A DNA stretch of 64,000 nt from assembly GCA_030429175.1 (NCBI GenBank), contig JAUIDD010000005.1, positions 52,861 through 116,860 of the forward strand. The letters run 5' to 3'. This DNA is from Gammaproteobacteria bacterium (lineage in GTDB: Bacteria; Pseudomonadota; Gammaproteobacteria; Coxiellales; Coxiellaceae). Below are positions 1 to 7,083 of the stretch, piece after piece. The notes under the pieces are model-generated. The model saw nothing but the letters and a program-made list of their open reading frames with translations, was not told where the DNA came from and made no database searches. The position numbers and the translations under genes are program-made. Numbering within the stretch: the first letter of the stretch is position 1; every line of letters starts with the position of its first letter.

Positions 1-937
1 CAATCGGATTACCCGACAAAGTACCCGCTTGATACACCGGACCCAATGGCGATAATTGCGCCATAATATCAGCTCGGCCACCAAACGCCCCCACCGGCAT
101 ACCTCCACCAATGACTTTACCAAACGTCGTGATATCAGCAGCAACCTGATATAAACCTTGCGCACCTTGCGCATGCACACGAAAACCCGTCATCACTTCA
201 TCGATAATTAATAAAATACCATGCACATCACACAGTTCGCGCAGCCCCTGCAAAAATCCAGGCTGAGGCAAAATCATATTCATATTGCCGGCAATTGGCT
301 CGAGGATAAGTGCTGCAATCGCATTCGGATGTTGCTCAATCAATCGTGCAACTGAGTCTAAATCGTTAAACGTTGCCGTGAGTGTATGCTCAACCAAACT
401 TGCTGGCACACCAGGCGAACTTGGTACACCAAATGTCAACGCACCTGAACCCGCCTTGACTAATAGGCTATCAGCATGGCCATGATAACAACCTTCAAAT
501 TTAATAATCTTATCGCGACCTGTCACACCACGCGCCAAACGTATTGCCGACATCGTCGCTTCGGTACCCGAATTTACCATGCGCACCTGATCAACCGAAT
601 CGATACGACGACAAATTTCTTCAGCCAGTTGCACTTCTAACGCACATGGTGCACCAAAACTCATTGCTTTAGTTAATGCCTGTTGCACCGCTGCAACGAC
701 CGTAGGATGATTATGCCCAGCAATCATCGGCCCCCATGAACCAACATAATCAATATAACGGTTACCATCAACATCAGTGAGATAAGCACCCTCTGCCGAT
801 TCAAAAAATATCGGCTCGCCACCAACTGCGCCAAACGCACGAACTGGAGAGTTCACTCCACCTGGAATAAACCGATGAGCTATTTGAAATAGCTGACGTG
901 ATTTGTGTGTATTTGGTTTTACGGTTGATATAGACAT
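1..937 (-). CDS. hemL: Glutamate-1-semialdehyde 2,1-aminomutase (partial, C-terminus off the window)
   Basis: PLP-dependent cytosolic enzyme that converts glutamate-1-semialdehyde to 5-aminolevulinate in the C5 route to haem. About 312 N-terminal residues of a usual 425-430 are present; the rest lies beyond position 1. Family hallmarks are readable: [13 protein letters not shown] near the N-terminus, [32 protein letters not shown], the cofactor-contact segment [11 protein letters not shown], and [18 protein letters not shown], which carries the PLP-binding lysine. The ATG at 937 has a good AGGAG six bases upstream. A fragment of the miniature inverted-repeat element (980-1021) lies just upstream, in or near its promoter. 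Identification is firm. Confidence 0.97.
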   Translation of the reverse strand, partial: MSISTVKPNTHKSRQLFQIAHRFIPGGVNSPVRAFGAVGGEPIFFESAEGAYLTDVDGNRYIDYVGSWGPMIAGHNHPTVVAAVQQALTKAMSFGAPCALEVQLAEEICRRIDSVDQVRMVNSGTEATMSAIRLARGVTGRDKIIKFEGCYHGHADSLLVKAGSGALTFGVPSSPGVPASLVEHTLTATFNDLDSVARLIEQHPNAIAALILEPIAGNMNMILPQPGFLQGLRELCDVHGILLIIDEVMTGFRVHAQGAQGLYQVAADITTFGKVIGGGMPVGAFGGRADIMAQLSPLGPVYQAGTLSGNPI

Positions 938-979
938 AACCCGCTCCTACCTTAAAGGAAGTAAGTATAACAGAAAACA

Positions 980-1021
980 GGGGAACTAACATTTGCTTTT
1001 TCGAGCGAAGATTTGGCTTTT
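980..1021. repeat. Remnant end of the miniature inverted-repeat element
   Basis: The stretch starting GGGGAACTAACATTTGC and running through the TTTTTCGAGCGAAGATTTGG segment matches one end of the full elements at 16820-16957 and 29853-30011. Only about 42 bases remain and no opposite end is visible, so this is a decayed or partial copy between hemL and the gene at 1035-1406. Confidence 0.6.
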
Positions 1022-1034
1022 AGTATAGTTAATA

Positions 1035-1406
1035 TCACTGCCCCACAAATAGCTGCCCATCAACATGCTTGAGCTTACGCACTTCAGCAAGTGTATGCTC
1101 AGTTAAATAACATCTTTGCTTATAGTTGTACCAGCCACTATCATCTTTATCACGATATTTGCAATAGATTTTCATAAAGCACTTGTCATTGTCGTTGACT
1201 TTTATAAATCCTTTATGATGATCCCCATCACAACACTGCCCATCCCGATCCATGCAAGGCGTATCATAAAAACGCTTACCTGTCGTACATGAAACACTAT
1301 TGCGCGCTGCTGCAAAGTTCCACGCACGATGACACTGGAGCTTAGTTGTAGCAAAAGCTGTAATTGAGAAACACAATAAGAAAAGACAAACTATGCGTTT
1401 TTTCAC
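1035..1406 (-). CDS. Small secreted cysteine-rich protein, unknown function
   Basis: Protein of 123 residues opening with a classical Sec signal peptide (MKKRIVCLFLLCF, hydrophobic core, likely cleavage after TAFA near residue 19). The mature part is small, charged and contains about eight cysteines, including a CC pair, which suggests a disulfide-stabilised periplasmic or secreted protein. No family is recognised. It stands alone between hemL and the rubredoxin gene. The start is chosen because the signal peptide begins exactly at this ATG. The role is unknown; a secreted virulence-type protein is possible but is only inference. Confidence 0.6.
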   Translation of the reverse strand: MKKRIVCLFLLCFSITAFATTKLQCHRAWNFAAARNSVSCTTGKRFYDTPCMDRDGQCCDGDHHKGFIKVNDNDKCFMKIYCKYRDKDDSGWYNYKQRCYLTEHTLAEVRKLKHVDGQLFVGQ

Positions 1407-1473
1407 GATTCTATCCTTCTAATCTCTGAAAATTACATTATAATGGCCATTTTTACCAAACGCGAGAAGTAAG

Positions 1474-1644
1474 ATGGAATATAAACGATATGTATGCCTA
1501 TTGTGTGGATTCGTCTACGATGAAGAAAAAGGCTGGCCGGAGGACAATATTGCTGCAGGCACTAAGTGGGAAGATGTTGCTGAAGACTGGTGCTGCCCTG
1601 ATTGTGGTGCGATGAAGATGGATTTTGAAATGGTAATGGCGTAG
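1474..1644 (+). CDS. rubA: Rubredoxin
   Basis: Cytoplasmic one-iron electron carrier of 56 residues. The two iron-binding knuckles are complete: [19 protein letters not shown] in the N-terminal half and [14 protein letters not shown] near the C-terminus, giving the CxxC...CxxC ligand set of rubredoxin. Length is normal for the family (50-56). The ATG has GAGAAGTAAG just upstream. It stands alone on the plus strand between two minus-strand genes. A second, different rubredoxin gene lies at 26659-26820. The partner oxidoreductase is not evident here. Confidence 0.93.
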   Translation: MEYKRYVCLLCGFVYDEEKGWPEDNIAAGTKWEDVAEDWCCPDCGAMKMDFEMVMA

Positions 1645-1651
1645 CGTAACG

Positions 1652-2068
1652 CTACTTCATCACCACCAAAAATACAATGGCGATTAAAATGACGGTTGGT
1701 ACTTCATTAAAAAAGCGATAAAATTTTGATGAAAAACGATTACGATCATGTTTAAAATCATAAACTATCCAACCGCAAACACCATGATATATCCACAATA
1801 ACAACACCAAAATTAACTTGGCATGCATCCACCACTGCTGCGAATACCAGACCCACTCATAACCCATCGTCCAATAACCAAAGATCGCTGTCATAATCAG
1901 CGCCGGCGTCATAATCCCATTAAATAAGCGTCTTTCCATAATTTTAAAACGCTCACGCCCGATTTCATCAATTGCATCAGCATGATACACAAACAGCCTG
2001 GGCAAATAAAAAAGACCGGCAAACCACGCCACCATTGCAATAATATGCAGGGCTAAAACCACATGCAT
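1652..2068 (-). CDS. hemJ: Protoporphyrinogen IX oxidase HemJ family (UPF0093/CopD-like) membrane protein
   Basis: Integral inner-membrane protein of about 138 residues. HemJ oxidises protoporphyrinogen IX to protoporphyrin IX, the penultimate haem step in many gammaproteobacteria. The family opening is clear: LHIIAMVAWFAGLFYLPRLFVYHA with the conserved His and the FYLPRLFVYH block, then ERRLFNGIMTPA, a histidine-bearing WWMHAKLILVL helix and a final helix VPTVILIAIVFLVV. Four or five membrane segments are apparent. I start at the ATG at 2068, nine bases after AAGGA; an ATG at 2077 lies directly against that site and would leave no spacer. The start overlaps the end of the small gene at 2053-2232. 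Together with hemL nearby, this gives two haem genes in the window. Confidence 0.88.
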   Translation of the reverse strand: MHVVLALHIIAMVAWFAGLFYLPRLFVYHADAIDEIGRERFKIMERRLFNGIMTPALIMTAIFGYWTMGYEWVWYSQQWWMHAKLILVLLLWIYHGVCGWIVYDFKHDRNRFSSKFYRFFNEVPTVILIAIVFLVVMK

Positions 2069-2232
2069 GTTGGACATTCCTTTTGAAAGTTTTTATCGTC
2101 ACCAATCACATGCGCCATATTTTCGCCAGCAGCCGGTTCACGCGACATATTTTCCTTACCAATATAACCCGTTAAGTAGAGCAAACCTGTCAGTAGTAAT
2201 AGCGCTGCAAGTGTGTAAAAGAAACTATTCAT
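2053..2232 (-). CDS. Small single-pass membrane protein, unknown function
   Basis: Product of 59 residues with an N-terminal membrane helix (MNSFFYTLAALLLLTGLLYL) followed by a short polar tail ending in CPTCMWF. GGGTGGAG lies immediately before the ATG. Its 3' end overlaps the hemJ start by 16 bases, so translational coupling with hemJ is likely. The CPTC motif could bind a metal or form a disulfide. No family is recognised. The coupling and good hydrophobic profile make it more likely real than not. Confidence 0.5.
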   Translation of the reverse strand: MNSFFYTLAALLLLTGLLYLTGYIGKENMSREPAAGENMAHVIGDDKNFQKECPTCMWF

Positions 2233-2312
2233 CTCCACCCTCTTTAACCTTTTCAATAATCTGCTATAATCAAATCCCGCATCAAACTGTATAAATTATA
2301 GCCGGAAGCATT

Positions 2313-2690
2313 ATGGACCAAGCCACAGAAACTGTCAATCGTGAAGACCCAACGCTAATCATCTTTACTGATGCCGCCGCTAAAAAAGTCTATACACTTA
2401 TTTCTGAAGAAGAAAATCCCAACCTGAAACTACGTGTCTACATCATGGGTGGTGGCTGCTCAGGCTTCCAATATGGCTTTAAATTCGATGAAACGGCTAA
2501 CCCAGATGATATCACAGTCGACAAAACCGTAGATGACTCAAATGTACAATTACTCTGCGACCCATTAAGCTTCCAATACTTAGAAGGCGCTGAAATCGAT
2601 TACCGGGAAGATATCAATGGCGCACAGTTCGTTATCCGTAATCCCAACGCTAAAACTACTTGCGGCTGTGGATCGTCATTTTCCGTGTGA
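2313..2690 (+). CDS. erpA: Iron-sulfur cluster insertion protein ErpA (A-type carrier)
   Basis: A-type Fe-S carrier of 125 residues that passes assembled clusters to apo-targets. It has the family architecture: [38 protein letters not shown] with the first conserved cysteine, [10 protein letters not shown], and the C-terminal CGCGSSFSV carrying the other two cluster-binding cysteines. The ErpA-type N-terminal extension and the CGCGSSF ending fit ErpA better than IscA. It is divergent from the hemJ operon, and its 3' end overlaps the convergent mscS-like gene by 15 bases. CGGAAG precedes the start. Confidence 0.93.
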   Translation: MDQATETVNREDPTLIIFTDAAAKKVYTLISEEENPNLKLRVYIMGGGCSGFQYGFKFDETANPDDITVDKTVDDSNVQLLCDPLSFQYLEGAEIDYREDINGAQFVIRNPNAKTTCGCGSSFSV

Positions 2691-3272
2691 TTTTTTAAAG
2701 TGCTCGACTGTAAGCACATTCGTCAGTAAGTTTGCATTAGGAATTAAAACGGTTTTATCTTCATCAGTTTTTAATATGGTATAACGTAGTTCGATTGATT
2801 TTACTGTGCCCTCAGCACCTGAAAGCAAAATTTTATCACCGGCGACAAATGGCTCGTAGAATAGCACCATAAAACCTGAAATCGCATTGGAGATCGGATC
2901 TTTTAAGGCAAGACCGATTGCAAAACCACTTAAGCCAAGACCTGCAACTAATGCAGTGACATCGATACCCATGGTACCGAGCGCTGTGATGATACCAAAT
3001 ATATAAATTAGAATTTTTACGACACGTGCTAATAGATAGTAAATTGCCTGACGCTTTTTAACCCGCTTGGCAAAGGAACGAATTACCATCGCTGTAATCA
3101 AACCAAAGATAATAAAAAGAATTAAAACAACAAGACCTGTTAATACCTGAGGCCATATCGACACTGCCTGCTTAAATAAAGCAGTATAAAAACGATTCCA
3201 TACGCCATGCACACCATTATGGAGCTGAGTAAGACCATCTGTTGATATATTGGCTGTGGCAGATGCTTTCAT
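2676..3272 (-). CDS. Small MscS-family mechanosensitive channel
   Basis: Inner-membrane protein of 198 residues. A first helix ([20 protein letters not shown]) is followed by a second, then the pore-lining TM3 signature [20 protein letters not shown] and [18 protein letters not shown], the start of the MscS beta domain, with [28 protein letters not shown]. It lacks the large C-terminal alpha/beta domain of E. coli MscS (286 residues), so it is a compact version. The ATG at 3272 sits six bases after AGAGGG; a TTG 15 bases further upstream is less likely. Role: release of solutes on hypo-osmotic shock. Confidence 0.88.
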   Translation of the reverse strand: MKASATANISTDGLTQLHNGVHGVWNRFYTALFKQAVSIWPQVLTGLVVLILFIIFGLITAMVIRSFAKRVKKRQAIYYLLARVVKILIYIFGIITALGTMGIDVTALVAGLGLSGFAIGLALKDPISNAISGFMVLFYEPFVAGDKILLSGAEGTVKSIELRYTILKTDEDKTVLIPNANLLTNVLTVEHFKKSHGK

Positions 3273-3299
3273 AGAATTCCCTCTCAAAAAAACATTATC

Positions 3300-3956
3300 T
3301 CATGTGTTTAAATAGACATCAAATCGACTCGACTGCCCCTTAAACACAACATCTGCAGGTCTATCTAATAATGGGTCTCCATGTCGTGGGCGCTTTACCA
3401 CAACACGATAACGCGCCTTATCTAAGGCCTGTAGGCAAAGTGCCTGCGCATCAATATCATCACCAACAAGCTCGCGCAAAGCTTGCATTTCTTTTTTAGC
3501 AAGTGCTGTATTTTTAGTATCGGGATACATCGGATCCAAATAAATCACATCTGGAAACTCGGTTAATTGCTGCAAATAACGTGCAGCATCGATATGTATG
3601 AGTGAGAGCGCTGTATCTGTCATCTCACCTGAAGCGTAAAGCCGTGCAAGCCCATCTTGCAATAGCGCTGCCATTTCGTTTGATCGTTCTAACATTAAAA
3701 CGCGACAACCCAAACATGCCAACACAAATGCATCTTGCCCAAAGCCAGCGGTTAAATCGAGCACGGTTGGTTGCTCTAATTTTTTTAAGCCTACTGCTTT
3801 AGCAATCAGCTGTCCACGCCCACCACCAAACTGACGACGATGCCAATTCTTACCCGTTAAAAAGTCGACACATAATGGCTTATGTCGAGCGCCCTCATTA
3901 CACAGACAAAGCTTATGATCGATACGCAAAAGATAATACGAGTTATTCAAGCTCAC
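3300..3956 (-). CDS. rsmJ: 16S rRNA (guanine-1516-N2)-methyltransferase
   Basis: S-adenosylmethionine-dependent rRNA methyltransferase (former UPF0341). Recognisable blocks are VDFLTGKNWHRRQFGGGRG, the SAM-binding VLDLTAGFGQDAFVLACLGC, MLERS, VIYLDPMYPD with the N/DPPY-like catalytic motif, and VVVKRPRHGDPLL. About 218 residues; the N-terminus is 30 or so residues shorter than E. coli RsmJ. No ATG start is available: GTG at 3956 or TTG at 3950 are the best, and a further GTG lies at 3983. Whichever is used, the gene overlaps the end of gshB on the same strand, suggesting co-transcription. The start is uncertain; the function is secure. Confidence 0.85.
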   Translation of the reverse strand: MSLNNSYYLLRIDHKLCLCNEGARHKPLCVDFLTGKNWHRRQFGGGRGQLIAKAVGLKKLEQPTVLDLTAGFGQDAFVLACLGCRVLMLERSNEMAALLQDGLARLYASGEMTDTALSLIHIDAARYLQQLTEFPDVIYLDPMYPDTKNTALAKKEMQALRELVGDDIDAQALCLQALDKARYRVVVKRPRHGDPLLDRPADVVFKGQSSRFDVYLNT

Positions 3957-4887
3957 GCTCAAGATGATCGAAAAATTCACCACAAATATTCACATCAAAA
4001 TAATTTTCAAGCTGACGCACACCCGTTGGACTTGTGACATTAATCTCAGTTAAGTAATCACCAATCACATCAAGCCCAACAAAATTTAAACCTTTGGCAA
4101 CCAATGTCGGACCAACTTGCTCACATAGCCAACGATCACGGTCAGTTAACTCACGTCCCTCTGTCGTTGCAGCACGCGCAATATTACCTCTAAAATCATC
4201 TTCAGCAGGAATACGCGCTAAAGCATAAGGTACGGGTTGGCCGTAAATCATTAAAATACGTTTATCACCTGTCTCTTGTATTGCAGGAATAAAGTGTTGC
4301 GCCATAACTAATTTATCACCCTGCTCGGTAATCGTTTCTAAAATCACATTAATATTAGGATCACCTGATTCTAAATAAAAAATCGAACCGCCCGCCATCG
4401 AGTCTAATGGTTTTACAATGATACGCTCTTCTTCATCAAGAAAATCATGAATTAAATCCATATCACTGGTAACCAATGTTTTGGGACAACATTGTGGAAA
4501 CCAAGTCGTATAAAATTTTTCATTGGCATCACGCAAGCTTTGTGGACGATTAACTACAAGCAACCCTTGTGACTCCGCTTGTTCAAGCAAATAGGTCATA
4601 TAGATATAATCCATATCAAACGGTGGGTCTTTGCGCATTAGTACCGCATCTAATTCAACTAGTGGTTGTAATATCTCTTCGCCCAAGCTAAACCAATCAT
4701 CTTCATCATCCACCACGTCAATTGCATTCATGCGACCCCAAATCAAACCATCTTGCAACCAAACAGCATCCGGTTCGATATAAAAAATTTCATAATCACG
4801 ACTTTGCGCCTCAAGCATTAAGGCAAATGAAGTATCTTTCTCGATATCGATATCTTCAATCGGATCCATGATAATACCAAGCTTCAT
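3943..4887 (-). CDS. gshB: Glutathione synthetase
   Basis: ATP-grasp enzyme joining gamma-glutamylcysteine and glycine, the second step of glutathione synthesis. 314 residues, the usual length. The N-terminal MKLGIIMDPIEDI and KDTSFALMLEAQ, the substrate segment VLMRKDPPFDMDYIYMTYLLE, NRPQSLRDANEK, the ATP-binding VKPLDSMAGGSIF and the C-terminal LNFVGLDVIGDYLTEIN with TSPTGVRQ are all characteristic. The ATG at 4887 is preceded by AAGGAT and matches the family N-terminus; an in-frame upstream start would add eleven unrelated residues. It lies 10 bases downstream of gshA in the same operon. Confidence 0.96.
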   Translation of the reverse strand: MKLGIIMDPIEDIDIEKDTSFALMLEAQSRDYEIFYIEPDAVWLQDGLIWGRMNAIDVVDDEDDWFSLGEEILQPLVELDAVLMRKDPPFDMDYIYMTYLLEQAESQGLLVVNRPQSLRDANEKFYTTWFPQCCPKTLVTSDMDLIHDFLDEEERIIVKPLDSMAGGSIFYLESGDPNINVILETITEQGDKLVMAQHFIPAIQETGDKRILMIYGQPVPYALARIPAEDDFRGNIARAATTEGRELTDRDRWLCEQVGPTLVAKGLNFVGLDVIGDYLTEINVTSPTGVRQLENYFDVNICGEFFDHLERELE

Positions 4888-4897
4888 AATTGTATCC

Positions 4898-6181
4898 TTA
4901 TAATTGTTTAAACTTGTCAAGCTCTCTGGCTGCTGCTAATAAAGCGAGACGCCCAACAACGCCATAAGCATAAAAGCGATTCACTTTTTTATCTTCATCC
5001 ACACCCGGCGAATGACAAGCACGCGCGAATGCAAGCGGCTTAAAGTTCATACCAGGTGCATTTAAATTTTCATCCGAGCCACGACCAGCATATACGCGAT
5101 AAAAACCACCGACAACGTGACGCCCTATCATGTAAATAACAGGCTCAGCAACGGCGTTATCATCAACTGTTTCAAAACTATAAACGCCTTCTTGAATAAT
5201 CGCACGCGTCACCTGTGCACCGCCTTTTAACATTGACATGCGTGTACGCTGCTTACGATTAAGCTTAAGCAAATCATCAGGGCTTTTAATCATCATAACC
5301 GCCATGCCATAAGTACCTTGATCGGCTTTCACAACCAAAAAAGGTTTGTGCTTAATATCATATTCATTATATTTTTTTTCAATACGCTTAAATAATGCCG
5401 TCGCACGCTGCACCAAACACGCCTGCCCCTCTTGTGCCATAAAATCAACTTCAGGACACTGATCAAAATAGGGCTGCAGCAACCATGGGTCTAAATGGGT
5501 TAATTCGGCAAACTCATCTGCAACTTTGGCATAATAGCCAAAGTGCTCTGATTTCAAACGGTTCGCCCACCCCAATTCAACTGGCGGCATCACTTTTTGT
5601 GTAATACCTTGCATAATATCAGGCAAGCCATCAGATAAATCATTATTTAACACGATGCAGCAAGGAAAAAATCCTGCGACACCCACACGATCACCCTCAC
5701 GAATCAGCGGCTCTAGCCGTACGATTCGGCCAGAAGGCAAAGTAAACTCTTTGGGTTGCTGGATATCAGGATTCATCGAACCAATACGCACATCGAAGCC
5801 TGCACCCATGATATACTCTTGCAACCGTGCCAAGCTTTCGAAGTAAAATTGATTACGTGTATGGTTTTCCGGGATTAAAAGCAAGCGAGTGACATCAGGG
5901 CAGATCTCAGCTATAGTTGCTTGTACAGCATGTATGCAAAGCGGCGAAAAATCCGGGTTTAAGTTGTTAAATCCCGCTGGAAAAAGATTGGTATCGACCG
6001 GCGCCAATTTAAATCCCGCATTACGTAAATCAGTTGAACTATATATAGGTGGTGGTGTTTTCTGCCATTGTGTACGAAACCAACCTTCAATAGCAACTTG
6101 ATGATCAAGCAACTGCTTTTCTAAGTTATGCAAAGGGCCGGTGAGTGCCGTTTCGAGATGTGGAACTTGAATGATAGACAT
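4898..6181 (-). CDS. gshA: Glutamate--cysteine ligase, GshA family of the PF08886 type
   Basis: 427-residue ATP-dependent ligase that makes gamma-glutamylcysteine. It does not resemble E. coli GshA but matches the alternative proteobacterial family: an N-terminal YSSTDLRNAGFKLAPVDTN, FPAGFNNL, LLLIPENHTRN, a central region with VKADQGTYGMAVMMI, then PVIYMIGRHVVGGFYRVY and NAPGMNFKPL. Gene order gshA-gshB with a 10-base gap confirms the pathway. The start is the ATG at 6181, which begins the conserved N-terminus. Confidence 0.93.
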   Translation of the reverse strand: MSIIQVPHLETALTGPLHNLEKQLLDHQVAIEGWFRTQWQKTPPPIYSSTDLRNAGFKLAPVDTNLFPAGFNNLNPDFSPLCIHAVQATIAEICPDVTRLLLIPENHTRNQFYFESLARLQEYIMGAGFDVRIGSMNPDIQQPKEFTLPSGRIVRLEPLIREGDRVGVAGFFPCCIVLNNDLSDGLPDIMQGITQKVMPPVELGWANRLKSEHFGYYAKVADEFAELTHLDPWLLQPYFDQCPEVDFMAQEGQACLVQRATALFKRIEKKYNEYDIKHKPFLVVKADQGTYGMAVMMIKSPDDLLKLNRKQRTRMSMLKGGAQVTRAIIQEGVYSFETVDDNAVAEPVIYMIGRHVVGGFYRVYAGRGSDENLNAPGMNFKPLAFARACHSPGVDEDKKVNRFYAYGVVGRLALLAAARELDKFKQL

Positions 6182-6244
6182 GTGTGGCGCCTTATTTCAT
6201 AATCTGGCGTCTAGTATATCGAAAACATGACATAAATTAAACAT

Positions 6245-7060
6245 ATGAACATAAACGGAAAAATCATCGGCCTGTTGATCGGGCTATTTTTTGGGCCTAT
6301 CGGTCTTTTAGTGGGGTTTGTTTTAGGCTTACTTTACGATCGTGGGTTTTTTGATGTCTTCTTATCGCGCCACGGCTTTCATCGCCGCACCCAAGGCCAT
6401 AACCCAACCCAACAAATCTTTTTTGATACTACCTTTGCCATCATGGGCTTTATTGCTAAAGCCGATGGTCACATTAGCCAACGTGAAATAGATGCCGCGA
6501 CCAAAGTGCTCGAGCAACTAAACCTTAAAGGTGCTGCACGCGAACGTGCGATCAAACATTTTTATTACGGTAAAAGCGCTGAGTTTGATCTTGAAACAAC
6601 GATTGCGCAATTACGTCAAGCATGTCTACGTCATCCGACATTGTTACGCACCTTTATCGAAATACAAGTGTATATGGCCAATGCCAGTGGACAGATTAAT
6701 CATGCAAAACGCGCTGCACTACAAAAAGTCTGTGAACGTTTAGGCATTCGTGGATTTAATTTTCAACAGCATCAACAATATTCATACTCACAACAAAATC
6801 AGCAGCATCAATATTCGAATGGCTATCAGCAAAAATATACTTCTCACAACTCACTTAACCAAGCATATCAAACACTCAATGTATCACCACAAGCATCAAA
6901 AGAAGAAGTTAAAAAAGCTTATCGCAAACAAATGAGTCGCAATCATCCTGATAAACTCATGGCCAAAGGCCTACCACCCGAAATGATTAAAGTCGCTAAC
7001 GAAAAAACTGCACAAATTAAAAAAGCCTATGATATAATCGCCTCCTCAAAAGGGTGGTAG
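6245..7060 (+). CDS. djlA: Membrane-anchored DnaJ-like co-chaperone DjlA
   Basis: 271-residue inner-membrane co-chaperone. Order: a glycine-rich N-terminal membrane helix (IIGLLIGLFFGPIGLLVGF), a TerB-like domain (FFDTTFAIMGFIAKADGHIS...EIDAATKVLEQL; MANASGQINHAKRAALQKVC), a Gln/Tyr-rich linker at about 175-205, and a C-terminal J domain carrying the catalytic HPD tripeptide (QMSRNHPDKLMAKG). This matches E. coli DjlA, which stimulates DnaK ATPase. It diverges from gshA. The end overlaps nothing, but the next gene begins only 23 bases later. Confidence 0.94.
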   Translation: MNINGKIIGLLIGLFFGPIGLLVGFVLGLLYDRGFFDVFLSRHGFHRRTQGHNPTQQIFFDTTFAIMGFIAKADGHISQREIDAATKVLEQLNLKGAARERAIKHFYYGKSAEFDLETTIAQLRQACLRHPTLLRTFIEIQVYMANASGQINHAKRAALQKVCERLGIRGFNFQQHQQYSYSQQNQQHQYSNGYQQKYTSHNSLNQAYQTLNVSPQASKEEVKKAYRKQMSRNHPDKLMAKGLPPEMIKVANEKTAQIKKAYDIIASSKGW

Positions 7061-7083
7061 ACATTATTTATATAGGAGTGATC

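Noticed and set aside
2067..2294. Plus-strand 75-codon frame
   Set aside because: Antisense to hemJ and the small membrane gene; no recognisable features; the opposite strand explains the region better.
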